Source: Flaveria trinervia (Eukaryota; Streptophyta; Magnoliopsida; Asterales; Asteraceae). Taken from it: a stretch of DNA of 64,000 bases. Under the pieces are notes generated by a model. It saw only the letters and a list, made by a program, of their open reading frames with translations. It had not been told where the DNA came from and made no database searches. Shown piece after piece: positions 1 to 9,922 of the stretch (within the stretch, counting starts at the first letter, position 1; each line of letters starts with the position of its first letter). The stretch spans positions 46,813,168-46,877,167 of the forward strand of contig CM046452.1 in the NCBI GenBank assembly GCA_025506515.1. The letters are read 5' to 3'. The position numbers and the translations under genes were made by a program.

Positions 1-708
1 TCTCATGCGACCCAAAGTCGTGTCATCCATAACCTCTAGGGCAACCGTATCATGTTTCTCCTTGGGAAGTAATGGCAGCTTCTCGTTAAAGATTAGCTGC
101 AGAAATCTAGGATACATACAAAAACCCTCCTTCCCCTTGGCCTCCAGATTCTCCACCAGATACGAGAAGATCATGCTCGAGAAGCTGAAGGGGTGGTTCA
201 GCACCAGTGCCACATAGGCATTCTGAATCTGGTCTGACAGGTCATCAAACCCACCCCTTCGAGAAGCAATACACTTCAGGATCACATGCGCCAAGTATTT
301 ATACTGGGGACACAGGTTGCTCTTGTTGAGCACACCTGAGTTGATGTCCCCAGCATATTTAATCCTGAGGAAGCAACCTCTGACTGTAAGTGGATGTAGT
401 CTGGTGGGTTGATCCGTATCATCCCCAAAATCAAGTACTCTCTGGATGTCAGCTGCTGTAATTTCAATGTCATGACCATGAATGGAGCTCCGTATGCTGT
501 AAGGCTCATGTGAACGATCTACGGAGGCATTTTCCCAGAAAGCCTGATGTAACGACCTGTAAGGAGTACACTGTGTGTATATGGCTTTATGTATCCGAGA
601 GCATCGAAGGAATGCAATAATATCTGTAAACTCGGCTCCATTCCGAGTCGTATGGTCCAAATGAGCACATATATTGTGCTTTGGATTTATGGACCATCTA
701 TCAGCCAT
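1..708 (-). CDS. ORF3 (env-position ORF), N-terminal domain, copy A0, runs off window
   Basis: An open frame without a stop starts at the ATG at 706-708 and runs off the left edge (about 235 codons). It opens with MADRW and contains HNICAHLD, TPYRSL, LHPLTVRGCFLR, GVLNKSNLCPQ, KYLAHVILK, CMYPRFLQ and EVMDDTTLGR. The same blocks occur in the ORF3 copies starting at 31050 (minus) and 54742 (plus), and more distantly in family F (46603, minus). Position after pol and before the 3' LTR is where SIRE/Maximus elements carry an env-like ORF; no signal peptide or membrane span is visible here, so env is only a positional label. The ATG lies 4 bases after a TTTCAG, a possible splice acceptor. This is the best preserved N-terminal half in the window. 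Function unknown. Confidence 0.8.
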   Translation of the reverse strand, partial: MADRWSINPKHNICAHLDHTTRNGAEFTDIIAFLRCSRIHKAIYTQCTPYRSLHQAFWENASVDRSHEPYSIRSSIHGHDIEITAADIQRVLDFGDDTDQPTRLHPLTVRGCFLRIKYAGDINSGVLNKSNLCPQYKYLAHVILKCIASRRGGFDDLSDQIQNAYVALVLNHPFSFSSMIFSYLVENLEAKGKEGFCMYPRFLQLIFNEKLPLLPKEKHDTVALEVMDDTTLGRMR

Positions 709-784
709 TGACCTGAAACACAAGACACGGAACCATTTGTAAGTCATACATTCAAAATTCAGTTCAAAGTGTATAGTTTAAATT

Positions 785-1040
785 CAATCCGATACATTCG
801 TGTGAATGAATCATGCGACTGGAATCAGTCGTTTGTTCTTTCGTGCGACTGAGCTCGTTCGGGTGAATGAGACATGCGACTGAGTTCAATTTGCTGACTG
901 AGTCTGCGATTGGTTCAGTCAGCCGACTGAACTCATTCGCATGGTTCATTCTGCCGATTGATCCAATCGCAAGATTCAGTCGTGCGATTGGAGTTCATCC
1001 GGACGATCAATCGCATGACCCCCTGTTCAATTGACTGAGG
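785..1040. repeat. Array of the CAGTCG/CGACTG word, A0 spacer
   Basis: Degenerate copies of a roughly 14-bp word with arms CAGTCG or CATTCG and CGACTG or CGAATG follow one another every 10-25 bases, just upstream (element sense) of the ORF3 start. CpG is dense here although the surroundings are AT-rich. Confidence 0.75.
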
Positions 1041-1344
1041 TTCGAATCTTGACCTAATTCAAGTAATTTAACATGGCTTAATGGTCCATTAGACTCGCCA
1101 TCTTGTCACTATGACCTATTAAACTTAATTTTAACATTTAGCTTAGTTTATGTAGGTTATTAGGGCATTTTTCAATCTGATCAATGTTTCATTCGAATAA
1201 CCCAAATTTGACTCAAGATCTTCTGATTTCTATAAGGTTTAACTGCAATGTACCTGTATACTTGTCAATCGAATGTCAGAAGATCAATAGCAATGTGAAA
1301 AAATATCTCTAGAAATTTTGGCAGAGTAACGGGAAAGAAAGCGA

Positions 1345-1790
1345 TTTGGGTGCGATTGGGAGTGATGAGTGAAATGCGATCGACTGAGGCTCTTTAAATA
1401 CTGACCCTAATTTCAATCGGCCAACTGGCCTCATTCGCTCAGTTCATTCGGCGACTGAGGTTCAGTCGTGCGATTGGTCCAGTCGGTCGCTTTCAGTTGG
1501 CTGACTGAGTCTCAGTCGGTCGACTGACTCATTCGTGCCCTTTCATTACTTTCTCAATTAACCGACTAAGTCTCAGTCGGTTGACTGACTCATTCGCACC
1601 CTGTCATTCGGTCGAAAGAATCATTCTTAAACGCCATTCGGGTGAATGACTAATTTCATGTCCAGTCGTGCGAATGGGATCCATTCGCATGGTTGGTCCA
1701 TATTCATGGTCCAATCGTGCGAATGGGATCCATTCGCATGGTTGGTCCATATTCATGGTCCAATCGTGCGAATGGGTCACACTTGGTAGA
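1345..1790. repeat. Second CAGTCG/CGACTG array, A0 spacer
   Basis: The same word family as at 785-1040. It includes two nearly identical direct copies of about 50 bp around 1670-1765 built from ATTCGCATGG and TCGTGCGAATGG units, which suggests growth by local tandem duplication. About 300 bp of AT-rich sequence with no recognisable feature separates the two arrays. Confidence 0.75.
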
Positions 1791-1842
1791 TTTTCTGCCA
1801 TTTTGAACATTTTAACCTTTTGAAATAGACATTATAAGTTTT

Positions 1843-1938
1843 GATCATCTCAGACATGATCATTTTTAACCAATTTGAGTCACCTCAGACGTGACTGCTT
1901 TAAACTTGAAAGTTCATGTGGTCATCTCAGACATGACC
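1843..1938 (-). other. Triplet of H2 hairpins (7-nt constant loop), A0 spacer
   Basis: Three inverted repeats, at 1843-1861, 1878-1896 and 1920-1938, each have 6-bp perfect arms around the same 7-nt loop (CTCAGAC on the plus strand, GTCTGAG in element sense). The arms differ: GATCAT/ATGATC, AGTCAC/GTGACT and GGTCAT/ATGACC. Every change in one arm is matched in the other. Triplets also occur in A1 (32080-32182) and A2 (53590-53686). Confidence 0.75.
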
Positions 1939-2517
1939 CATTCAGTGAGTTGATCACTTATCGATTATCATGATGTAGTCAGGCAAACAAACTAGCTAAA
2001 ACGACTCACTAAATTAGAAATTTAAACTAAAGACTAAACATTAAGACTTTGTTTTGGCCTTTTGTGAGAGATAGAAACTAAGGTGGAAATCTACTGGATT
2101 GGTTCCGGAATAGAAAGCTTCAACTTAGATTGACCACACCTGGACCAATTCCATTTTGGAATCATACAGGCACATCAAATCATTTTGGACTTGTTATCAA
2201 AATCTTTTGATGCTCAATTCTTGGTGTTCATCCAGAGTCGTTAGCAACTTTAGAAATCATACTGGAACTCTTAGATTACCACCTTGATTTGAACTTTCAA
2301 GAATTGCAGCCACAATGATTGTCAATATGTTTGTCCACTTAAATCCATACACAGATTTTTGACACATACTGGTGATTGTTTTAAGTTTAATTATTTCAAC
2401 TAACATTTGTGGCTCCCACACTTATATGGTAATCAACATCCCTCAGGAGCTTTTGAGCGGTCTACGGGTATTGTTACAAGAAAAGACTATTCTTAGAGCT
2501 TTCATAGAGAAACCAGT
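1939..2517. other. A0 spacer, no gene
   Basis: AT-rich spacer sequence that aligns by eye with the spacers of A1 (about 32183-32743) and A2 (about 53045-53589, reverse orientation). No ORF or repeat array was seen here. Confidence 0.6.
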
Positions 2518-2624
2518 CCTCAGGTCAGTGCCATCGCACAGCAAAGAGGCGGCAAACAACAATGAATTCTAGAATATCTAGGTTATGCTTATCCTCAGGT
2601 CAGTGCCATCGCACAGCAGAGAGG
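2518..2624 (-). other. Pair of H1 hairpins, A0 spacer
   Basis: Two 32-nt units lie at 2518-2549 and 2593-2624. Each has outer 4-bp arms CCTC/GAGG, inner 4-bp arms GTGC/GCAC, a 4-nt loop (CATC on plus) and two fixed 6-nt internal-loop sides (AGGTCA and AGCAGA; the first copy has AGCAAA). The second copy is flanked by a further imperfect stem, TAGGTTATG with CACAACCTA. The same pair occurs in A1 and A2. Confidence 0.75.
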
Positions 2625-3192
2625 CACACAACCTATCTCCTTGTTAGAGCAGCTTAATTTTATTTTGCACCAAATGCACCAACAACATAGGTCATTAGCT
2701 TGATAGCATTTTTCTTTCATTTTTTTCGTGCTTTTCTCTATTTATGGTCATCCGCACACATTTGTGGCGTTTACATGCTCATTACCCCTTATTGGAATAT
2801 TGTTGATTGTGTTTACCAGTGATAAGATGGAAGCCACAGTCAGTTGAACAACTTAGTTTGATCTTGAGATCACCAGTCAGGTCTAATCATCTATTGTGTT
2901 GAATCTACCGACATATCAATTGTGGTCTAGCAACCTCTAGGTCTACTCTTATTGTTTTACCTTAGGAGTTACCAGTTTTTCTATCATCTTCCCTTTCATA
3001 TTGCTTAGACTACACAGACTTATACTTTGAATTTTTGCACCTTTTCTAAATTAGGATTTTAAAGTCCCTCTTGACTTGTTCCTGTATACTATCATATTCC
3101 AAAGGGTTTGAATCGGTATCACAGATACGATCTACCTTATATCAGCTTTCCACTTCTTCTCCCTCTCTTTTTTTTAAAGTTGCTTGCTGACT

Positions 3193-3212
3193 TATTCTCC
3201 CCCTAAAATACT
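3193..3212 (-). other. Central polypurine tract-like site after pol, A0
   Basis: In element sense a run AGGGGGAGAAT follows the pol stop by about 170 bases. The same run follows pol in A1 (33409-33423) and A2 (52336-52350). It resembles the purine tract before the 3' LTR and may act as a second plus-strand primer; that is inference. Confidence 0.45.
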
Positions 3213-3360
3213 AAAATCATAACGGTATTATTATTTTAGGATTTAATAAACAGCAGAATAACATAAGTTAACGTTAACCAGACTAATTTAACCAAATAAG
3301 CTCAAAAAATGAAGAATTAGCTAAGCTACATCAGACTACACATGATCATCATCAGGAATA

Positions 3361-4204
3361 ACCTCACTTCTCTTTTTAACGCCGTTGACCTCTAGCAAAT
3401 ATTGAAAACATGGTTATCAAAGGCTTTAGTATAGAGGTCAGCGTGTTGAAAATCAGTATTAATTTTTACCACATCAATTAAGTTTTTTTCAAAACAATCT
3501 CTTATGAAATGATATTTAATACCGATATGTTTGGTCTTAGGATGTTGGACCGGATTTTTAGTTACTGCAATTGCAGCAGAGTTGTCTACAAAAATAGGAG
3601 TAGAATAGGACGTTAAACCGTAATCCCGCATTTGCTGTTGAATCCAGATGATTTGTGAACAGCAACTTGCAGCAACAACATATTCGGCTTTACAGGTTGA
3701 CAATGCAACCGATGTCTGCTTCTTACACTGCCAGGTAATTGATCTTCTCCCAAAGAATTGACACCCTGCTGATGTAGACTTGTAGTTCATCTTGCAGCCA
3801 CCGTAGTCCGAGTCACTATACGCCGTGAGCTCAAAATCATCATCATGAGGATACCACAGCCCAAGTGTAGGTGTACCCTTTAGATAGCAAAAAATCCTTT
3901 TGACCCCGATCAGATGATTGACCTTAGGTTTAGCCTGATATCTAGAACATAAACATGTCGCATACATGATATCTGGTCTAGAGGCAGTGAGATACATGAG
4001 GGATCCAATCATTCGTCGGTACATCGTGGCATCCACAAGATCTCCATTTTCATCAGGTGCAATGTCGTGATTCGTAGCAAGTGGGGACCCGGCAGCAGAC
4101 GCATTCTCCATGTCAAAACGATTGAGAATGTCTCTTACGTACTTGGTCTGATGTAGAAAGATCCCATTTGGTGTTTGATCCACCTGTAGCCCGAGAAAGA
4201 ACTT
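3361..4204 (-). pseudogene. RT C-terminal end and RNase H, copy A0
   Basis: The translated frame from 4216 reads AMGEMKFFLGLQ, QTKYVRDILNRF, then SRPDIMYA and RNase H blocks DFELTAYSDSDYGG, AEYVVAASCCSQIIW, DNSAAIAVTKN and KTKHIGIKYHFIRD, typical of Ty1/copia RNase H. The N-terminal part of RT, the integrase, protease and gag are absent: element leader sequence joins directly to the RT end near 4205. The last residues are frameshifted (stop near 3392) compared with A1. It therefore cannot encode a complete enzyme. Confidence 0.85.
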
Positions 4205-4367
4205 CATCTCCCCCATAGCAAGGTTGAATTGCCTAAGTCCGTAGAAACCAAACTTTGATGAGCAGGGAACGTCCAAGATCACTTTTGACACAAAAGATTG
4301 CGTTTTTAGTGCAAAAACACAAACTTTTTATCAATCTTGATTGAATCACACGTAATCAAGAGCCAAA
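4205..4367 (-). other. Leader of A0
   Basis: About 160 bases between the primer-binding site and the RT fragment. It matches the A1 leader (39930-40079), including the TTTTGTGTCAAAAG and TTTCTACGG segments, up to the deletion breakpoint. Confidence 0.7.
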
Positions 4368-4379
4368 GCTCTGATACCA
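4368..4379 (-). other. Primer-binding site, A0
   Basis: The reverse complement reads TGGTATCAGAGC, the usual primer-binding sequence of plant Ty1/copia elements, complementary to the initiator tRNA-Met 3' end. It lies two bases inside the 5' LTR. Confidence 0.9.
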
Positions 4380-4647
4380 CTTGTTAGGACCTGGTATTTG
4401 AACGAAATACCTAGTGATTAGCGTGTAAACCAGATCAAATATTGCGGAATCCTATTTGATTGGCGATCCAATCAGTGAGAACACACAAAGAATCAATCAA
4501 GAATTGAAACTAACGTTAGAAATCGATTAGGAATCGATCTAATGTGTTCTATGAACTTGGAGAACGAATTTGGGAGGTTTCTGGACGGCTAGGGTACGTC
4601 TGGAATCGTAATTAATCGAGAGTTATTATTTTTCATGAATTGAGTTG

Positions 4648-4655
4648 TATTTATA
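4648..4655 (-). promoter_or_regulatory. TATA box of the A0 LTR
   Basis: TATAAATA in element sense, in a CCTATAAATAC context conserved in all intact family A LTRs (27101-27108, 48615-48622, 50282-50289). It lies just downstream of the palindromic word array. Confidence 0.7.
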
Positions 4656-4664
4656 GGTTGGTAT

Positions 4665-4885
4665 TATTCAATCGTGCGACTGAACCATTAGTATGTTTCA
4701 GTCGTGCGATTGAACCATGCGGTTGATTCATCCGCACGACTGAGTGTTCAGTCGTGCGACTGAACCAATCTTATGTGTCAATCATACGACTAATCCAGTC
4801 ACCCAGTTCAGTCGTGCGACTGAGTCATTCGTATGAAGTTGTTCATGCTAATGGTCCATTCGCATGGGCCATTCGCATGATAACT
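4665..4885. repeat. CAGTCG/CGACTG word array in the A0 LTR
   Basis: About ten copies of the word, several with perfect 6-bp arms around a TG or CA centre. The array ends about 10 bases upstream of the TATA box, an enhancer-like position. Confidence 0.75.
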
Positions 4886-5112
4886 TTATTATTTTAAGTT
4901 TGAATGTATTAATTGGTAAACATTATATGTAAACATTCAACCGATCACTAACCTAATTAATTAATTTAATATCAACTTATTAATGAAATATTAATCATTA
5001 CAAATCACAAACAACCAATATCATTTCATTAATCATATCATATTACACCAGAATCAGATAAACAAGATCTATACATTTCATATCATGATCTAGGGACATA
5101 CATGTATCAACA

Positions 5113-5319
5113 CTTCTCTATCATAGCACCATTTCCAGCCGGTGTTGCAACTTTTGGCTTGTAAGGGCCATTGGCAATAGATTTCTACATCATGCTGTCT
5201 TGATACCTAATGAAATCTTTAATACGTCTGCTCCAAGATTTGCAGTTCTTATGGGTGATGATGGGTGCTTTAGACATCGTCCCCATTTCACCTTCAGATG
5301 ATATTTGATTGAGGGCCAT
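5113..5319 (-). pseudogene. Ty1/copia gag N-terminus, family C
   Basis: From the ATG at 5317-5319 the frame reads MALNQISSEGEMG, then SWSRRIKDFIRYQD and IANGPYKPKV, the usual opening of a copia gag. One TAG replaces what is normally Trp in the block before KSIANGP. The frame is cut at 5113 by the A0 LTR. The rest of the gene must lie left of the window if it survives. Confidence 0.7.
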
Positions 5320-5395
5320 TTTGAGTGTGATGAAAGTATGAGTGAAGAAAAAGGTTAATTTGGATGGTAAAATCTCACAATCCAGAGCCTAAAAA

Positions 5396-5407
5396 GCTCT
5401 GATACCA
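5396..5407 (-). other. Primer-binding site, family C
   Basis: The reverse complement is TGGTATCAGAGC, one base from the LTR end at 5409 and about 75 bases upstream of the gag ATG. Confidence 0.85.
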
Positions 5408-5408
5408 T

Positions 5409-6200
5409 TGCTGGATCAGGTTTTGTCATTGAACAAAAGTATTATCTCTCAAACTTACTAAGTCAGACTTGATTAATGATGCAGAATCACTTAAGAGTTG
5501 ATAATAATATACCAAGTAAACAAACACAAATAAGTTTTTCAAGATACATCTATATATTACTTCTCAACTCAAAGTGTTACAAGACTCTTACAAGCATGTT
5601 AACAAAGTTACAATGAGAAACTATATATACTACTATCTACAGTCAGGTATACTTTAATACGAGTTGGAAACCTACGACTAAAGCAAATACTACATTGCTA
5701 AAAGGAAGGTATCCAAGATAAATTACTATCTAAGATTTGGTAGTCATGACATGCCCATGACTTACCTTTTGTCACCAACTAAAGTGGGTAACTGTACTAA
5801 CTGATAAGGAATGAATAGTGGAATAAAGTATAGTCAACTACATGGGCGTGAGAAAGTGTCATGCAGTATCTCAGAGGTTGGAGAGGATCTGTCAGAAGGA
5901 ACATACTTGTGTCTATTGGTTCATAGCAGGTTCTTATGAAGGTTAACCGAAGGCACTTATACTTTGGAAGAGTCTACTTCCTCTGAGGCTTGATGATCTT
6001 TAGGACTTCATACTTCAGAAGTCATTGAGTTGAACTCTTCTTAGTGTTGAACTTCGGAAGACGGAAGACTTTGTCTTTGGAAGTTAGAGATCCTCTTCGG
6101 AAGCTCTTTCAACCTTGACCTTCGAAAGCTTATCTTTTGCCTTCGAAGTTCTTTGTCAGTTTCACCAAATATGTTCTAAGTGTTTGTTTTGGTTGCATCA
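5409..6200 (-). mobile_element. 5' LTR of family C
   Basis: In element sense it ends CTGATCCAGCA next to the primer site. Its start, placed at TGATGCAACC (6200), is less certain. It contains a TATATATAG-like box around 5622-5632 and, upstream of it, several CTTCGGAAG, TTCGAAAG and TTTGGAAG words (5937-6150), a family-specific array unlike that of family A. Confidence 0.6.
5937..6150. repeat. CTTCGGAAG-type word array in the C LTR
   Basis: At least eight variants of a short palindromic word (CTTCGGAAG, CTTTGGAAG, CTTCGAAAG, CCTTCGAAG) lie within about 210 bp, upstream of the TATA-like box in element sense. Confidence 0.6.
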
Positions 6201-7169
6201 GTGATCACATTTCAATAATCAGGTGTTTAACTGATCTAAATGCTTGATTTTACATCATGATTATGGTGGCACAAGTTCAAGTTGTGTGTGTTTTGGATTA
6301 TAGGTGATTGGAGCTAAAAGAGGCTTATTTTGGATGAAAAGATGCAAAATGGGAAACTAGAATTAAGTTTGGTGAAATATGAAGAGTATGGAAGAAGCGA
6401 GATGGAAATCGAAGCCCGAGAAGTGAAGAAATGCAACCCCCGAAGAAGCGAGATTTAAAAGATATTTTGGGTGCTTCCAAGCTCTTTAATATCATCCCTA
6501 TCATCATTTATCATCATCAAATCAAGATTGAAGATTTAACGAAGATGATGTTGGCTAGGTTCTCTTGATTGCTTTTGGGAGTACGATTCTTGTAAAGTGA
6601 GACGATTGGTATGATTGATTAGGTTTTTGTATTAAACATTGATATATTGAATGTAACATTATGTTTTGATTGATATAAACCATTTTATTATAAATAAAGT
6701 TGTTTGCTTGATTATCAGTTTTGGTTTCCTTGTATTGTGAACTAATTAAGAAAAGTAGGCAATGTGATATAAGTGAATTGCTAACATTATGAATGAACGA
6801 GTCTTAAAAGATTGTTCCTTTCTTATCACTTTAATGAAAAGCTAAGATCTTGAAATATTGTTTCTTACAACCCTAATTTAAAATTACCAATCGTTGATCT
6901 TGCAGAATTGGAAACTCAGAAGTGATTGTTGTTTGTTATTTAATTAAGTTCGTTGTAAAGTTTGTTGCTTTATGCACTTATGTTCATTGATCCATTCTAA
7001 GATTCAATTTTTGATTATAAAGTTAGAGTCTTTTAGTTAATCGAGTCACGTTAATTAAACACTTTCCACATATTCCATGAGGAGACGGCCTTACTTACCC
7101 TTGCTCAATAAAGGTAGCTAAGACTGATAAATTAAATTGTTTTTGATCGAGTCTCGACAACCAGATCAA
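6201..7169 (+). mobile_element. 5' LTR end of an Athila-like gypsy relic (family D)
   Basis: The segment 6688-7169 recurs as a direct repeat at 9443-9922, and a degenerate Athila-type primer site follows at 7172-7189, so this is the 3' part of a 5' LTR. Where the LTR begins is unclear; 6201-6687 has no partner in the window and is included provisionally. Confidence 0.55.
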
Positions 7170-7171
7170 AA

Positions 7172-7189
7172 TAGTGCCATTGCTAGGGA
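7172..7189 (+). other. Degenerate primer-binding site, family D
   Basis: TAGTGCCATTGCTAGGGA differs by only a few transitions from the TGGCGCCGTTGCCGGGGA seen after the 5' LTR of Athila/Tat elements. The G-to-A and C-to-T differences fit decay of methylated cytosines. Confidence 0.65.
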
Positions 7190-8033
7190 TTTAGTGCGCT
7201 TAGTGTTTAATCGTTTTAATTTTTTTTCTTAAAAAAAATATTAAAAAAACACAAAAAGATTTTATTTTCCGTTTAAGATTTTATTTTTCTGTTTTCTTTT
7301 TAATTTGTTTTCTTGTTCAGTATTACGTGAGGTATTTTTGTGTTTTCTTGTTTGTAGGTACCTATTACGTTAATGCATACATGATTTTCAGGAAGGAATT
7401 CGCCATTTCACTTTGATCAAAAATCGAGGAAGACCGTAGGGGAGAATCATGTGTTTCACAAACCATCAACTTCAAGGATTTCTCACATTCGAGGTCAAAC
7501 AAGATCAGAATAGGGTATATCATCATCCACAACTCATTGGATTTTAGGCAGACTCTCTAGAACACCGGAAAGTAATCAAGCAAGAGGAATGAATAATCCA
7601 GGAAACTAAGGAGAGCCACAACCCAACCAACCCTTGGGAGACATCCCCTTTCTTGTGTTTCCTCCACCAGATCATCCTCAACCTCAACCACAACTTGTGC
7701 AACCTCAGCCTTAAACTTTCAACCAACACCTAATGTTTGGATTCGCTTTCCAGGTCTCCAGCATGACGAGGATGGGACTCATCATAGCAATGAGGACTGA
7801 TTTTCAGTCGAAGGTAGTCAACATACTAATCATGTAGAAAATTGGATTGAAGATCAAGTTAATATGGATGGACCAAACCAACATGACCTTAAGGATTATG
7901 GAAACCAACTGGGATATTAACTCATCATTAGGGTGGCTATGCTCAACCATCGATGCGCAACAACAATGGCGATCAACCACTTAATGGAATACTTGCCAAT
8001 CTGGGAGCACAACATCTTACATGAGCACATGGT
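7190..8033. other. Leader and decayed N-terminus, family D
   Basis: AT-rich leader followed by decayed protein-like sequence rich in Pro, Gln and Asn codons. No continuous frame. It probably held the gag leader and the first codons. Confidence 0.4.
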
Positions 8034-9336
8034 GTGGATAATCACTTCCGTCCCGCCATTGCTATCAATTCATCTCCTATTGTTCCACCAACACAACAAG
8101 GGAGAGCTTTTGAGGTCAGACCTCAATGCTTAGGCATTCTTCCTCACTTTCATGGAATGGCAACGGAAGAACCATATTTGCACATATCTGAGTTCGAAGC
8201 ATCTTGTAGCACTATTGATAGTCAAGGTTTTTCACCGGAAGAAGTTAAGTTGGTACTATTTCAGTTTACACTTAAGGATAAAGCCAAACAATGGTCCTTA
8301 TCTTTACCCTCTGCAAGTATCTATACTTGGGTTCAAATTCAGCAAATATTTTTGGATGAATATTACACATCTCAAAGAACAAGTGATGCAAAGCGAGAAA
8401 TTAGAGGCTTTACAGAACAATCAGGGGAACAATTTCATTAAGCTTTTCATCCGTTCAAAGAAATGTTGAGAACTTGTCTACATCATGGAATAGCTAAGTG
8501 CGAACTAATATCAACATTCTATGATGGACTCTCGCTAGAAGATGAAAGAGATGTAAACTCTACAAGTGCGGGTACATTCACGTTGAACCATGAAGATGAG
8601 GATTGGGATATTCTTGAAAGGATGAGTGTTATATCCAAGAAGCGTGCACAATCAAATAGAAGGTCAAGAGGAGAAAATATGAAGATGGTGAATGATCAAG
8701 TTGCTATGGTTAGAATTGTAATTCTGGAACGGGAAATTGCAAGCCTCAAAGTTGGGAAGAGTAGTGTGGCACATATATCCAATGAGTATGATGCGTGCAA
8801 GATGTGTAATGACATTGTTCATACATTGATGAGTTGCTATTTAAATGTAAGGAAAAGTGAAGAAGTCAATCAAGTTCAAGGCCAAGGAGAAAGGAAGGCA
8901 TGTGACATGAAATCTAACACATATCACCCTGGTCTTAGAAATCATCTTAATCTTAGATATGGTAATTCTACTAACCAACAGAATCCTCCTTTTCAGGTAC
9001 CAAATCAAGGAAGCAACCAATATCAAGGCTAACTACAAAGCTACAATCAAGGTGGCTACCAAAGGAATAACTACAATCAAGGAATTACCAACAAGGAGGT
9101 CAATACCAACAAAGGAATCAAGAACATCAACAAGAGACTTCTACAGTAATTGTAATGACAATGCAATCCTTGTGGCAATTCAAGACCTTGCAAAGGAGAT
9201 GAAAGAGTTTAAGCAATTCAAAGAGATGCAAGAAAAGACCAATGAGGCCATTGCCAAGCAACTAGGACAAGTAGCTGAACAATTATCCAGACGGGAACCA
9301 GGGAAGCTTCCAAGTGACACAACTAAGAACCCTTAA
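8034..9336 (+). pseudogene. Athila-like Ty3/gypsy gag
   Basis: The frame from 8034 reads FEVRPQCLGILPHFHGM, EEPYLHISEFEASCSTI, EEVKLVLFQFTLKDKAKQW, IFLDEYYTSQ and KREIRGFTEQSGEQFH. These are blocks of the retrotransposon gag domain in Athila/Tat-type gypsy elements. A TAA at 8439 replaces a Lys codon; the same frame goes on from 8463 (LRTCLHHGIAKCELISTFYDGL). After about 9030 the frame changes; a Gln/Asn-rich stretch and LAKEMKEFKQFKEMQEK follow. No protease, RT or integrase follows: the sequence passes within about 110 bases into the 3' LTR. Confidence 0.75.
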
Positions 9337-9442
9337 CATCAAGCCTCGAGTTCAAAGAATATGCACATAAACTCGGTTAGTATCATTCCTAAATCTACAT
9401 GTGTTGATTATGATTTAACCTCTACTCCTCAAATAGTTGAAC

Positions 9443-9922
9443 TTATAAATAAAGTTGTTTGCTTGATTATCAATTTTTCGGTTTCCCTACATCGTGAACT
9501 CATTAGAAAAATAGGCAACGTGATATAAGTGAATTGGTAACATTGTGAATGAACGAGTCTTAAAAGATTTTTCCTTTATTGTCACTTCGATCAAAAGCCG
9601 CTATCTTGAGTCGTGTTTTAAAACCCCGAAACATATCTACGAACCATTGAATTTATGGAACTTGAAACCCGAAAGTGATTGTTTCTCATTATTTAATCAA
9701 ACTCGTTTTAAAGTTCATTGCTGTATGCACTTTTGCTTAGTAATCCACTCAAAGTTTCCATTTTTAATTCTAAAGCTTGATTCTTTAAGTTAATCAAGTC
9801 ACGTTAATTAAACACTTTCCACATATTCCATGAGGAAACGACTATACTTACCCTTACACAATAAAGGTAGCTAAGACCGGTTATTTAAATTTTTTTTGAT
9901 CGAGTCTCGACGACCAGATCAA
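9443..9922 (+). mobile_element. 3' LTR remnant of family D
   Basis: 480-bp direct repeat of 6688-7169, including TTAATTAAACACTTTCCACAT, the CCTTACACAATAAAGG segment and the TCTCGACGACCAGATCAA end. Only the 3' part of the LTR remains; an internal deletion joins gag to the middle of the LTR. Confidence 0.7.

Larger units (their letters stand above)
4382..5112 (-). mobile_element. 5' LTR of family A element A0
   Basis: About 731 bp. In element sense it starts TGTTGATACATG and ends CCTAACA, the same ends as the LTRs at 26825-27564 and 49825-50554. It holds a word array (4665-4885), a TATA box (4648-4655) and the primer site two bases beyond its end. It abuts a gag frame of family C at 5113, so A0 inserted into C; the other flank lies outside the window, so the duplication cannot be checked. 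Confidence 0.85.

Noticed and set aside
5..217. 70-codon plus-strand frame at the window edge.
   Set aside because: It is the reverse strand of the intact ORF3 N-terminal frame on the minus strand.
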